NCBI GenBank assembly: GCA_036245805.1
Contig: BTRK01000006.1
Span: 3,513,613 to 3,577,612 of the forward strand
Direction: 5' to 3'
Source: Pristionchus mayeri
Taxonomy: Eukaryota > Nematoda > Chromadorea > Rhabditida > Neodiplogasteridae
DNA length: 64,000 nt
Shown here one piece after another: positions 34,601 to 45,500 of the stretch (positions within the stretch are counted from its first letter, which is position 1; the number at the start of each line of letters is the position of its first letter). Both the position numbers and the translations under genes were made by a program. The notes below the pieces were generated by a model, which was not told the origin of the DNA, ran no database searches, and worked only from the letters and a program-made list of their open reading frames with translations.

Positions 34601-37600
34601 AACCTTCCCTGTGATGGAATAGCTTGACATTACAGGGTGGGGAAAGTGGTGACCCATTTTCGAAAAAATTACTCCAACCGTGTTTACTTTCACTACGCTG
34701 TATTCTGAAGCTATTCCAGCTAAGGGAAGGTTGTCATTATAAGAAGTCATAAGTTAAAAGCAAAAATAGATTAAATAAGTAATTATAAAATTATAAAAAT
34801 AAGTAAAACAAAAGAAAAGTATGATTTTCGAACATAGTTTGTCGAAAAGTTCGTGAACTTTTCAACGACCTGGTTAGAGAAAGAGAGAGAGTACACGAAC
34901 AGGAGAGAATCAGAAGTTCGCGAACTTTTTACGCAACTTTTTACGCAACTTTTCTCGCACATTTCTGACAGATTAAACAAGCCGATTGTATAATTCTGCG
35001 AGATTTTGAAAATTGAGCAATATCCGATTCGAACTCTCGTTGTCCTATAGGGTTCTCTTATTGGAAAATTTTTGTATCATTTTCAGATATGCTTCAAGTA
35101 CGCTATATAGGCCATGTATATGGTGCACGTGAAACATATCTGAAAATGATACACACATTTTCCAATAAGAGAACTCTACCTTTTACATCAAAAATATAAT
35201 TAACTACGAACAGTGTCAGCCAAAATTCGAGCGGATTCATGAAGAATTCCTTGTAGAATCGTTGCGACGAGACGATATTTCCCTGAATGTTAAGATTAAA
35301 AAAAATTAAATTTTAAAATAATGTAACGATTTTTGAAGTTCGAATTTCTATTTCGCAATATCCCTATCACGCATGTCGCGTAAGGATTGAATAGAATTGT
35401 TGAGACCCTGGTACATTTTTTTACCCCTGCAACTATAAGCATTTTCGGATAGCCCCCCCATGCAAGGGTTTGTCCATATCTCCATCCTTGACGATGTTAG
35501 ACGCCGTCAAATTCGACGGCTTCCAAAAATTGCCATTTTTGGAGCCTCATTGCTCGGTCCACAGAGGGTCTGGAGACACGAGTTAAAAACCATTCTGCGC
35601 CAAATTGCATGGAGAATAAGCTGGTACCAACCAAAAATTGATAAAATTATTTACAATTTCGTCAATCGATAAAAATTATTGATTTTCACCACAATTCGAT
35701 AACATATTTTTTTATTGTCTCAATCGATAGAGCTCGACAAGACGAATCGAATGGTATGCTGAATGCATATGTAAATCATGTACTAAAGATGTCGAAATCG
35801 CGAAAGTAGATTTTCATTTACCCCTTTTTGAGGCATTCTGACCCTCTGGCAGTCATTCTCAACTTTTGATCTACCTTCCTATCTCGCCTGTGCGATCGAT
35901 TAGCTTTATGATTACGGTGAATGATGTGTATTTAATATTTTCTGAATGGCATCTCAATCGAACTCGGTTTATATGAGCCATAAATATTCAATAATCGATA
36001 CTATTATATAATATTTCGAATGAAACATGTGTTCACAGCCAAATCTCTGAACTCTCTTCCACAAATACTCGTCCTATGAAATCTTCCTCATGCTCTACCA
36101 TTATCTCATCATCATCATCTTCTTCTTCTTCTTCATTGTCTTCCTCCTCGAAGACGTCGTCCTCAAGACTCAGAATCCGATGACTCCACCACCCTCATCT
36201 TCCTCTTTGTACTAGAGGCTACTACTACTCGTACAGGCCACGCTCGACGTCGACCTCGAGTACTTCGTCCTCTTGTTGTCAATCGGTGCCTTTGAATTCT
36301 TCACCTTCTTCGCTGCACTTCCCTTAGGATCTGCAACAAACTAATGATGTTTTGAAATAATTACTCTCTCACTTGTAACTCTCTTTCTCTCCAGTCGTGA
36401 GAAGATGGCGGTGAGCTGCTTCTCGCTGGGTATCTTCTCGAACTATGTCCAACTGATTTGGTCAAGAGTAAGTTTCAATATAAATATGGCGCATAATTTA
36501 TGTAGAGCGAAATACAGAAATTAGTAAAGACAACTACGAGGAAAGTGAGAGACGAGGTACCAGATAGATAATGAAAAGAATCATCCGGGTAGGTGCGAGG
36601 AGAGGGGTATGATAAGGAGAAGGGTGAGGGGAGAGAGGTCGACGGGAAATGTGATAACACGAAAATGACAAGAGAAAAGAGCTGCTTTCGATCAGGTCTT
36701 TAATACGTACGCAAGTTATAAAAAAATTCGAAATATTTGTCAATTTGTTGTAAGCCGAGTGCGGCCTCTACGAGTGGACCAAAGATGAAGATGAAGGTGG
36801 TGGATACATGGGAATCTGAGCTTGAGGACGACGTCTTCGAGGAGGAAGGCAATGAAGAAGAACAATATGATGAAATTGTGGTAGAGCATGAGGAAGATTT
36901 CATAGGTCGAGTATTTGTGGAAGAGAGTGCAGAGATTTGGCTGTGAACACATGTTTGATTCGAAATCACATGTTTGTTTGATTAATATTATCGATTATTG
37001 AATATTTATGGATCATATAAACCGAGTTCGATTGAAATTTTATTCAGAAAATATGAAATACACATCATTCACCGAAATCATAAAGCTAATCGATCGCACA
37101 GGCGAGAAAGGAAGGTAGATCAAAAGTCGAGAATGACTGCCACAGGGTCAGAATGCCTCAAAAAGGGTAAATGAAAATCTAATTTCGCGATTTCGACATC
37201 TTTAGTGCACGATTTACATATGCATTCAGCATACCATTCGATTCGTCTTGTCGAGCTCTATCGATTGAGCCAATAAAAAATATGTTATTGAATTGTGGTG
37301 AAAATCAATAATTTTTATCGATTGACGAAATTGTAAATAACTTTATCAATTTTTGGTTGGTACCAGCTTATTCTCCATGCAATTTGGCGCAGAATGATTT
37401 TTAACTCGAGTCTCCAGACCATCTGTGGACCGAGCAATGAGGCTCCAAAAATGGTAATTTTTGGAAGCCGTCGACTTTGACGGCGTCTAACATCGTCAAG
37501 GATGGAGATATGGACAAAACCTTGCATATTCTATTGAGGGGCCATATGGGCTATCCGAAAATGATCATAGCCAAATTTCGACTTTTTTCAATGTACCAGC

Positions 37601-40600
37601 GTTTATTCGAATTTTACGCGACACTCGTGCTATATTTCTACCAAAGTGGCTACTTTATCGAGAGCCTTTATTTTATGTATATACAAAGATTTCCGATTTT
37701 TGGATTACCACTCACCTGTGTCCAGTAGATGGTGATCACTGTAAGCAGCTCATCAAGAGTGAATTTCCTGAAAATAACCGCAGTAGAATCCAATTCCCCC
37801 ATTCGTAGAGCATCCACAACACTCTGTAGAATTTGCGATATTTGTTCTACGCATTTATCAGCAAAGTAACAGGCCCAAATTTTCTCAACCAAACACGAAG
37901 CTCTAACTGGAACACTATGCAGATCAGAGCTCTCGTCTGATCTCCCGAGAATCTAATGACCTCTAGATAAATGTGTTAAAATCGTAATCGTAATTCATCA
38001 GCCGTTAGTGAACAATCGCATACTTAGTCAGTCCTCCGTCGCGGAGTCTCGTGAAATCCGGGTTAGTCCAAACAGAGAACTTCTCCAGAATGTACGCGGC
38101 GAGTCCGACGGGGGAATCGTTCAGGCCGGTGCCTGTGATACAAATAGCAATGATTACCTTAACTATTTAAAAATACCCATAATTTATTCACAAAATAATT
38201 GTGCGTCTAGAATAGCAACCTGAAAAGTTATCGGAATATCTCACCGACTGTATCCGGTTTAGTTCCTTGAATGTGCATGTAGCCGGACTCTTTCCACGCT
38301 ACTTGCTGGAATGCATGTATTCTTTCTAACTCGTTCACACGCTATCACATCCAAATAGTGTCATGCCCGAACAGTCACTCATAGTGTCATGCCCGAACAG
38401 TCACTCATAGTGTCATGCCCGAACAGTCACTCACAGTCACCTGTATCCCTCCCCCCACGCTCTCGCTATTTCGCAAAACTTGTCACAATGTGGGGAATTG
38501 TAATATTCCATCAATATGACAACTTACAGTAACAGCCTGCAGGGCGTTGTATCCGTGCTGGTGAGGGTTCTTGAAAAGAATCTGCAAAAGTGGAGCATTA
38601 ATCTTTGGTGCCACGTGCCAGTGAATGAATAACTGACACCTCGGATCATTTTGGTAGGTTGTATCTCTGATTTATTTTTCATCTTAATTCCAGGATTACT
38701 GATAAATCGGCTCTATGACCGATGTCCTTTGCGAAATTATCGCTCCAGAGTAATATCCCATCATCATTTTGTCCAAAGTCCATGTTAAAAAATTTCAAAA
38801 TGCCCCCGAATGCCTCCACTGGCTCGTGATAACCTGCGTTTGCGGAATCTTAAGAAATTCCGTAACCCATGAAAATATCGATCCGACGAATGTGTAGAAA
38901 AAGCCCTTGATCGAGAGTGGATTGGCCGTGAGCATGTTCGTGTGCAAGCCGAATACGCTGAAAAGGTTGAAAGGTTGCGATAGGTCATTTTTCAGTGTGT
39001 TTTCTTTTCTCAATACGCGGTACAAGTGAGGAAAACCATTGCGCATTACGGCACAGTTAATCACTCAGCTCACAGCCGAAGACTCTAAATTACAAAGCTT
39101 ACTGGAAATCAATGTACAGTCACAAATCTATGTGTTCGCCCTGCATATAGAATAATGCGTCCAATTCAAAAAACAACTAATCAATGTGTGAACTAAAAAT
39201 TGAAGAAAAACGAATTCGTTAAGATGCTACCTCTCCGGGTACATTCGCGCTAGCTGAGTAGTGATGACTGCGCCCCAGTCTCCGCCTTGCAGGTAGAATC
39301 TACAATTTAGGCGTTAAAAATCTGGTATATTTTTCGTCTTAGAAGATCAGTACACTGGAGGATTCTCGGTGTACGTTGTCTTGTTTTATTGGGACTCTAG
39401 AAAGAACGTCCGAGAAATGTTTACTTGTTGTGACCGACGCGCTGCATGAGCTTCTTGAATACTCGCGCCGCTTCGCAAGGCGAGAACCCTGAATAATGTA
39501 TATTGTTATTGTTATTATTGTTACCAGATATTGTTATTGTTTGTTTGATATATCTATCCTAAGATGGCGTGAGAACGCATAAGTTACTACATTATTAGTA
39601 ACGTATACCTTTCTTGCTGGGTGCTTCACTGAATCCGTAGCCGGGAATGCTAGGAGCGATGACTTGGAAGGCAATCGAAGACTTGACCCCGTGAGCCTCC
39701 GGGTCGATCAGCATAGGGATCATCTGCACATGCAGATAGTAAAGGAACATCCAGTCTTCGAGACTGTGTTCGAAAGGCGATCGAAACAGCCATTCAATCT
39801 AGAGTGAAACCAAAGCAAATCATTGCCTCTTCGTGTTTTTTACGAAGGCGTGTTACCTAGAACAAACTGATTGTGTTCCCAAACAATGTTTAACCTTGTA
39901 GAACTCGAAGACGTTTCCAGGCCATCCGTGCACCAGAAGGAGTGGAACCACCTACGAATACGAGGTGACAAATACTCGATTTCTTCAGTTTCACATTTTT
40001 ATCGGTCGGTGTGTTCCAAAAATATCTGAAATAAACAAACCTCCTTGTACTTCCCGGCATCTGGCTTCGCATGGTAGTAGTGAATCTGCGATATGTTGTT
40101 AATTTGGTGTGATTGGAATATGGGAACTAGGTCGGTTGAGAACTTAGTGTCTGATAGCAAAACACATTGCCATTTTCCAGTATTTTCAGAATATGCTCGC
40201 GTAGAGCTATGCGATATTTTGACAAAACAACAGAGGACCATTATCTCATCCGACCTTGTACCGCAATGTGCGTACCTTGACTCCCTCAACTTCAGTGGTA
40301 TACTGCGGCCAACTGTTCAGAATCTGCTCTTGCTTGCGCCAATCGAAATTCTCCCTCCAATAATTGACGACCTAGACGAAGTTATAAAATTATCGATTTA
40401 TATCACGTGATGCATACGGAAAATAAGTAATCAAATTCTTTGCATGCCTCGGTAGGCCTGATGAAGAGAAAGTGATATCGTTTCTCGAACACTAGTAGTA
40501 CCTCTTTCAAGTAGTTTCCATTGAATCCGTACTCGAAGTTGTCCGAATCTTCCAAAACCTCGTGCGAGATTCGTGTCTTTCCGAGTCTCTCTTTCAGATC

Positions 40601-41065
40601 CTGAGAAGTATTCATGCATTTGTATTATTATTATTGTTCACCTGAGGGGTGTTTTATCAAGTGCATAATTTTCATGGAATTGGAGATGGGAATGGCAAGG
40701 GGAAACGGAGAATTTATCAAGTAGTACCTCAAGAATCCCCTCTGGCACCGCGACTTTGAATGGGGTGATTCCGGTATCATCAGCACGCTTATCTCCTTTG
40801 CCGTACCAGCCGTCTTGTGGGGGTTTGGTCTGAGAACCATTATTGCACTAACAAGTCAACTTTGCAAAAGCTCATTTGCGTCATTCTTGGGTTTTCCAGG
40901 GGAACGCCCAACAATGTAAATAAACCAATAAAGCAAACAATAAAAACAACAAAAACACCTAACCTTTTTGTTCACAAATGACAGATAGAAGAATCGTGCG
41001 CCGACGAGAACTGCGATCGCAATTATGACCCCCGCGACGATTAAGGAAGCGATGAGATATATCAT
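31633..41065 (-). CDS. Microsomal-type epoxide hydrolase
   Basis: Eighteen exons (minus): 40964-41065, 40728-40829, 40502-40600, 40276-40371, 40041-40085, 39895-39951, 39609-39723, 39425-39488, 39231-39299, 38834-38957, 38528-38581, 38245-38341, 38024-38132, 37716-37767, 35212-35282, 33757-33826, 31859-31910, 31633-31676; 473 aa, all phases consistent. Residues 1-28 are a membrane anchor. The EHN domain includes VVNYWRENFDWRKQE. The alpha/beta-hydrolase core has the oxyanion motif HGWPG (156-160), nucleophile D234 in QGGDWG, tyrosine Y330 in ESGYMH, acid E407 in QRFYKE, and VPTGHAQFPNEI. The base H461 comes from the last junction (DGG then HLF). It opens lipid or xenobiotic epoxides at the ER membrane. 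A splice acceptor (ATTCCAG) abuts the ATG. Length is close to vertebrate EPHX1 (455). The three 3' introns are swollen by inverted-repeat elements; the last donor (GTCGGT) is weak. Confidence 0.9.
31919..33701. mobile_element. 1.78-kb palindromic element, family A copy 2
   Basis: It lies wholly inside hydrolase intron 16. Ends ATGTCACAGGTATCATGAG (left) and the complement of ATACATCACAGGTATCACGAG (right); the subterminal GAGTCAGTGGAGG is on both sides. The arms pair base for base with rare mismatches to the centre near 32820. Blocks around GAGCCGGCTTTTAGGAAAC and the AATCGATTTTTTACAACTCG region are shared with the copy at 17321-19086. No open frame of a transposase was seen. Confidence 0.9.
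33881..34984. mobile_element. 1.1-kb foldback element in hydrolase intron 15
   Basis: CGGCCTGTTTAATCTGTCAG (33881-33900) is matched by its complement at the right end (to about 34984), and the two arms pair to a centre near 34430 (GGAAGTAAACAATCACTGCTTCC). Each arm carries the same 67-codon open frame (34084-34287 plus; 34547-34750 minus), beginning MxSYNDNLPLAGIASEYS. Embedded in each arm is GTTCGCGAACTT, itself a palindrome. Non-autonomous insertion. Confidence 0.9.
35051..35175. repeat. Short hairpin element
   Basis: GTTCTCTTATTGGAAAA on the left and its complement TTTTCCAATAAGAGAAC on the right bound a 125-bp palindrome that includes TATCATTTTCAGATATG and its complement. A related centre (GCACGTGAAACATAT) occurs in the hairpin at 57381-57512. 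It lies in hydrolase intron 15, next to exon 15. Confidence 0.8.
35408..37600. mobile_element. 2.2-kb foldback element in hydrolase intron 14
   Basis: The arms begin with CTGGTACATTT (35408) and its complement (near 37590-37600) and pair over about 0.95 kb each, with a central unpaired part of roughly 300 bases (36330-36640). A 70-codon frame occurs in both arms (35460-35672 plus; 37315-37527 minus; MQGFVHISILDDVRRR). Towards the centre each arm carries a copy of an acidic coding-like sequence described separately. The left copy has more substitutions and indels, so the arms have diverged. No transposase recognised. Confidence 0.85.
36737..36946 (+). CDS. Acidic reading frame carried in foldback element
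   Basis: A 69-codon frame ending in a strongly acidic stretch (ESELEDDVFEEEGNEEEQYD, then EIVVEHEEDFIGRVFVEES). The other arm carries the same sequence in inverted orientation (about 36050-36215, minus sense), with a longer Asp/Glu run and a frameshift or stop upstream, preceded by a basic Ser-rich part (KNSKAPIDNKRTKYSRST) after an acceptor-like TTGCAG. The conserved tail with a shared stop suggests it once was protein-coding, perhaps a captured host gene fragment. Alternatively it is part of the element's own decayed gene. Unlikely to be expressed as a functional protein now. Confidence 0.3.
   Translation: MSICCKPSAASTSGPKMKMKVVDTWESELEDDVFEEEGNEEEQYDEIVVEHEEDFIGRVFVEESAEIWL
38355..38432. 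repeat. Three-copy 26-bp tandem repeat
   Basis: ATAGTGTCATGCCCGAACAG followed by TCACTC occurs three times in perfect head-to-tail array in hydrolase intron 11, just before the acceptor of exon 12. Perfect identity indicates recent expansion. Confidence 0.95.
38640..38833 (-). mobile_element. Half element of palindrome family A forming the 5' end of hydrolase intron 10
   Basis: Read on the minus strand, the intron begins GTTATCACGAGCCAGTGGAG, which is the subterminal signature of the two large palindromes (GGTATCACGAGTCAGTGGAG). Downstream, weaker similarity continues (GGTCATAGAGCC then a block resembling the elements' CCGGTTTT region). Only one arm is present. The splice donor GT coincides with the element end. 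Similarity beyond the first 25 bases is by eye and should be checked by alignment. Confidence 0.55.
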
Positions 41066-41357
41066 CTGGAATGTGTCTGGTTGTCGAAAACATGCAAATC
41101 TCGAGCAATACAAATCCACGATTATTCACGACGGTTAAATTACACGTGTACAGCGGAGTAAGATGGTCAGCGGGATCTACAACTGGTTTGATACTCGGAG
41201 TCAATGGGCGAATGTTAGGGAATAGCGATAAGATGGAGAGTGGGATAGTGTAGTCTATTCGAAGTTTGTGACAAAATACGTTATATATACGTCCGGCGGG
41301 CACTAGGTATGAAACACTAGGACAAGAATCTAAATAATATCCTTCATTAGTATTTTC

Positions 41358-41546
41358 TCAGGGAGCGTTTTGCCAGTGTGGTAGTTTGAAAATACTGAAG
41401 GAGGATGCTATTTGGTGCTCATCCGGCATTGTATCATACGAGCCGCTCAACAATTGTATGAGGAAGGATGGGGGAAGGGCGTTGCCTAACACTATAAATA
41501 CAGTCAGTATGCCGAACTGCATGTGTTTTGGTTGAAAGAGATCCAT
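41358..41546 (-). CDS. Possible single-exon small secreted protein
   Basis: A 62-codon frame upstream of the hydrolase start, on the same strand. Starting at the internal Met (MQFGILTVFIVLGNALPPSF) it would have a good signal peptide; the remainder (SYDTMPDEHQIASSFSIFKL) is hydrophilic with a Trp near the end. There is a weak CAACAG acceptor before the first ATG. No family recognised, and no splicing support, so it may be chance. Confidence 0.3.
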   Translation of the reverse strand: MDLFQPKHMQFGILTVFIVLGNALPPSFLIQLLSGSYDTMPDEHQIASSFSIFKLPHWQNAP

Positions 41547-42081
41547 TTACTGTTGTCGTATTATCTGACTCGCGGAGATGTTTTCAAGGCAAACTTGTAT
41601 ATTGAAGGGTAAAGTTCTCCGTTCGGGAAATCGTATCTCCACTTTACACGCTCTTTCACCATCTACAGGTCGAGAGAGAGTACGGGAAATACGGTTACCC
41701 GAATTGACAACGATATTAGAAGGGAAACGAATTTGTGGGGTGAAGTGCTAACTATTCATATCGTAAGAACATGAGTTCATCTGGTACATCAGACAACAAG
41801 ATAGAAAGGAAGATATACATAATAAGAAGTGAGCTCTAAAGTATTCAATCGTTTGTTATAAGATAAAGGCATGATTGAAATAAGGCCAACGAGGAAAAAT
41901 GAAAGCGCATGAGGATAATAAAAAGAAGCTGGGCAAAGGCATCATCTGTCACTGCACGAGAGGTAACTAGGTTAGTCTCGCTAGTACCACAAAATATCAC
42001 CACCAAAGTTTACCTGTCTAAAGAGTACTTAGCCGATGGACAGATCTTGACTCTATTCAATATATGCAGGAAAACTGCATG

Positions 42082-42245
42082 GTATGATTACCATCGGATG
42101 AAAACCTACTGAATGATAACCAAAAAATGGAACCATCTAGCACTTTCACAGTAGGTTCCCAAAGTCTCAAAAAAAGATTCTTTTAAAGTTCTACAGAAGA
42201 GTCCATTTCTTGGTTATCATCCAGTAGGTTACCATCCGACGGTGA
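42082..42245. repeat. Imperfect hairpin repeat
   Basis: GATTACCATCGGATG and AACCTACTGAATGATAACCA on the left are matched by the complement on the right (TGGTTATCATCCAGTAGGTT, ACCATCCGAC), separated by about 70 bases. It lies in the 1.4 kb between the hydrolase start and the cyclin gene end, which otherwise holds only the small frame at 41358-41546. Confidence 0.7.
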
Positions 42246-42534
42246 TCATCCGACCTAGTGCTGATTGCATGAAGAAGACATGAAGGATAATGGCGAGTAT
42301 TCCCATGCGAATGACTTTGTGCAAGTAAGGAAGGGAGGATGATCAGAACACGTTTTATCATTGAATACTGAGGGAACGATAGGGATACAATGGCAACATT
42401 AGGGATTCGCAAACTCGTTGTGGAGAGATAACGAGTAGAAAGACGATGGTTCTAATATGCGAGTAGTACATGTAGCCCGTCTTGGAAAGAATCTCTGGAT
42501 GAAGGTATGGAGAAGGGACAGGGAGAGAAAGCAA

Positions 42535-45500
42535 TTAATTTTCTCTCTCCTGTTTACATGCTCTCTCTCTTTCCCTAACCATCGAGATAGTGTGCAAATT
42601 GAGGAGATTGCATAAATTGACAATAGTGTACAACGGATGGTTAATGCCTAGGGGGGAGAAATAGAGGTAGGAATTGGGAAACAGTAAATTGTAGCGGGTC
42701 GCTCTTTCGAACCGTGGGTGATAGAGCCAGTTCATTCCTTGGTAGGAGGGATCAATGGCGCAGGGAGCACTGAAGGACTGGGAAGGAGGGCTACCGCCCC
42801 CGAATTCCTGCTGCGAGTACTTCATGAATAGTTTTCGTCTCCATATCTGCCGTCCACACATCACGGCTTTTGATTTCCTAAACAAAATGCGAACGTTATT
42901 GTCAGGTCAACTTTTTAAAAGTCCAGAAATTAACCACAATTTGTGCTTTGGCACCAATGACGCGATGAATATAGTTCGCAGTTTCGGTAATAGTTCCGTT
43001 CTACACACTATCGATCGATGAAAGAGTGCGGGAACGGAGAAATCGGTGAACCGAATCACTACAACTCTATCAAGGTTTCAATTTTCAGGCTATTTTTTCG
43101 GCATGTTTCAGGTGTGCCAAATAGCTCATGAGCATATCAGCTATCTAGCGCACTTGAAACACATTCGAAAATAAGCAAAAATTTCCTGAAAATTGAAACC
43201 CTAAACTCTACTCACCTCCGGTAGAATACCGTGTGCATAGCCAGTGATGAGATTGGCCAGAGCGAGAGAAGAAACTGCGATCACCGAGGGACGAACACCG
43301 TTCATGGAAGTGGAGAGAAGCGATAGATCGCTCAGATAATGATGTCTGATAATGATGTATGATGTCTCACATGCTGTCTGCTGAAAGTCTTCATGGTGAT
43401 CAAAAGAGAGAGATGATCTGTACTATTGCTGATTGAGGGATTAAATATCATTGATTCAGAGAAGGACGGAGATGAGTTCGGGGTGTATCATTCTAGAACT
43501 GGCAATTTTAGAACTCTTTGCATTTGAACTCAATGATGAATTTGGAACACTTAATTTTTCACCCTCTGAGTTCTAAAACAACCAGTTCTAAAATGATACT
43601 CTCCAGGATGAGCTAACTAGGAGGATATAGCAAGAAGGCCGGAGGCGGACCCACCTGGGACGAAGTCGTCATGCACAGTATGTGGGAGATAAACGACTCC
43701 ACTGCGGGAACAGAGACGTCGAAGTGGAGATCGTTGAGCATGCCCAACTCCATTCGACGAATCTGAGCGAGAGAGTCTATCACGGGAAATATATTCACTC
43801 TAGGGTTCTTGCTGGACAAATTGGCTCGAAATTAAACAAAGAAATATGTAATCTCTTTTGGTTGGAACTCTTATGCTCTAAATCTACGAACGCTCATTAA
43901 CTGTCTAGGGCACATGAAACATTCACGAAAGGTCAACAGAAAATAATAATAAGGGAATAGGATAGAGTATACCATGGTCTCTTCATTTTACACACTCTCT
44001 CACCCCTCGACCGGTCTATAGAGTGTGTAAAATGAAGATACGAAGGCCGGGATTACGAAATCTAGAATTGTACCCTTCATTCACCTGCTCCGCACTGTAG
44101 CTGTCGCCAGTGGCGAATACGACCTCTGCCAACTTAGGAGGATGAATCTCCTCGTACTTGGAGGCGATCTACAATCAATTATAATATATATCTTGCAAGC
44201 GCTCGGCGGCACAACGACGAAAGGATAGTTACTGAGATAAAAAAGGAAGGGGCAATCGTAAAATAGGAAGATCATATCATCAATTCATCATTGAAATCTC
44301 TCATGCTTTACTGTCCACCCCCTCCCTTTCCACTGATTTGTTGACTTTAAATTAGGGAATGATATACATGGCTCGAGAGGAGTGGGGATGACTAGTTATC
44401 ACAGAAGTGCGGAATGTTTACTGCTTACTATTATATTATTGCAGCAGCTCCGACCAGTTGCACGTATAGTCGAGGGACGGTGTGGATCACGAGATATCGA
44501 TCGACGAGAGAAGTAGTGAGGTGGAGTGTCTCCTGAATGGAAAATCGATCTGATTTAAGGTCCGCTCTAATTACTGTATTACAAGCGAGTAAATTTTTTT
44601 TTTATTTTAAATTTTACAACATTTAGAAAATTGTGAGTTTATTTGCGTTGCGAGAACCCTAATAATCATCACTCACTGATGACAGATCGTACTCCTCCTT
44701 CACATCATGCAGCCACTCGACCAGTTCTCGTCGAATGTCCTCGTTCAATTCTGGCTGATCCTCCCATTTCAAGCACACGATGAACTCCGTTTCCCTGTAG
44801 TCAATCAATGACGTCATTCGGGTGCCTTTTTGAGTATTTTGACGCATTTTCAACATTGCGCACATGCAAGCTATCTTTAAATACATTATAATTGCCCAAT
44901 GCACGAAAATACATTATATTGAAGTGCCGAATCTCAATCTGGCCTCCCACGTACCTTATTCGCATGTTCTCGAAGATTTTGCGTGACATATCGGTGACAT
45001 AGGCTGACTCGTTCACCAACGAGTGCTCACTTTCCTCGCCCTTAGACGGAGACAGCTACAGTCTGCAATCACATTTGGATTACGGTTTTTACTTCTGAAT
45101 CTGTTGCCTAAAAAACTTACCCCCCCCCCCTTCCCAAAGCGCCAATCCCCTAACCGATTTATAAATATGAATGATATCTGAAAAAATCTCACGACGATAT
45201 CCGTCTGCTACCCGCTTCTCTCTTTTGGTGGATAAATAGATCTAAATTGTATCATAGAACGATACTCACGGGTTTTCTTTTCGTCCTGCCTGCATCGATT
45301 GAGGAGAGTGGATCGCCAGGGGCCTGAATAAATGGTGTTTACCGACAGAGGCGCGACGAAAAAATAAGTTGGATAATAGATATAATCGTAAACGAATGAG
45401 AATTGACTATAGATCATGATAGAAAATGGCAATGTTCAATTTAGGAAGACAAAACATGTAAAGGCAGAATCGGGGAATACCGTACTAGAATGTTCTCCAA

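Noticed and set aside
39735..39790. In-frame segment IEWLFRSPFEHSLEDWMF in hydrolase intron 6
   Set aside because: Family alignment joins FYK directly to MIPML, a better acceptor (TGTGCAG) lies at 39724, and no other hydrolase has residues here.
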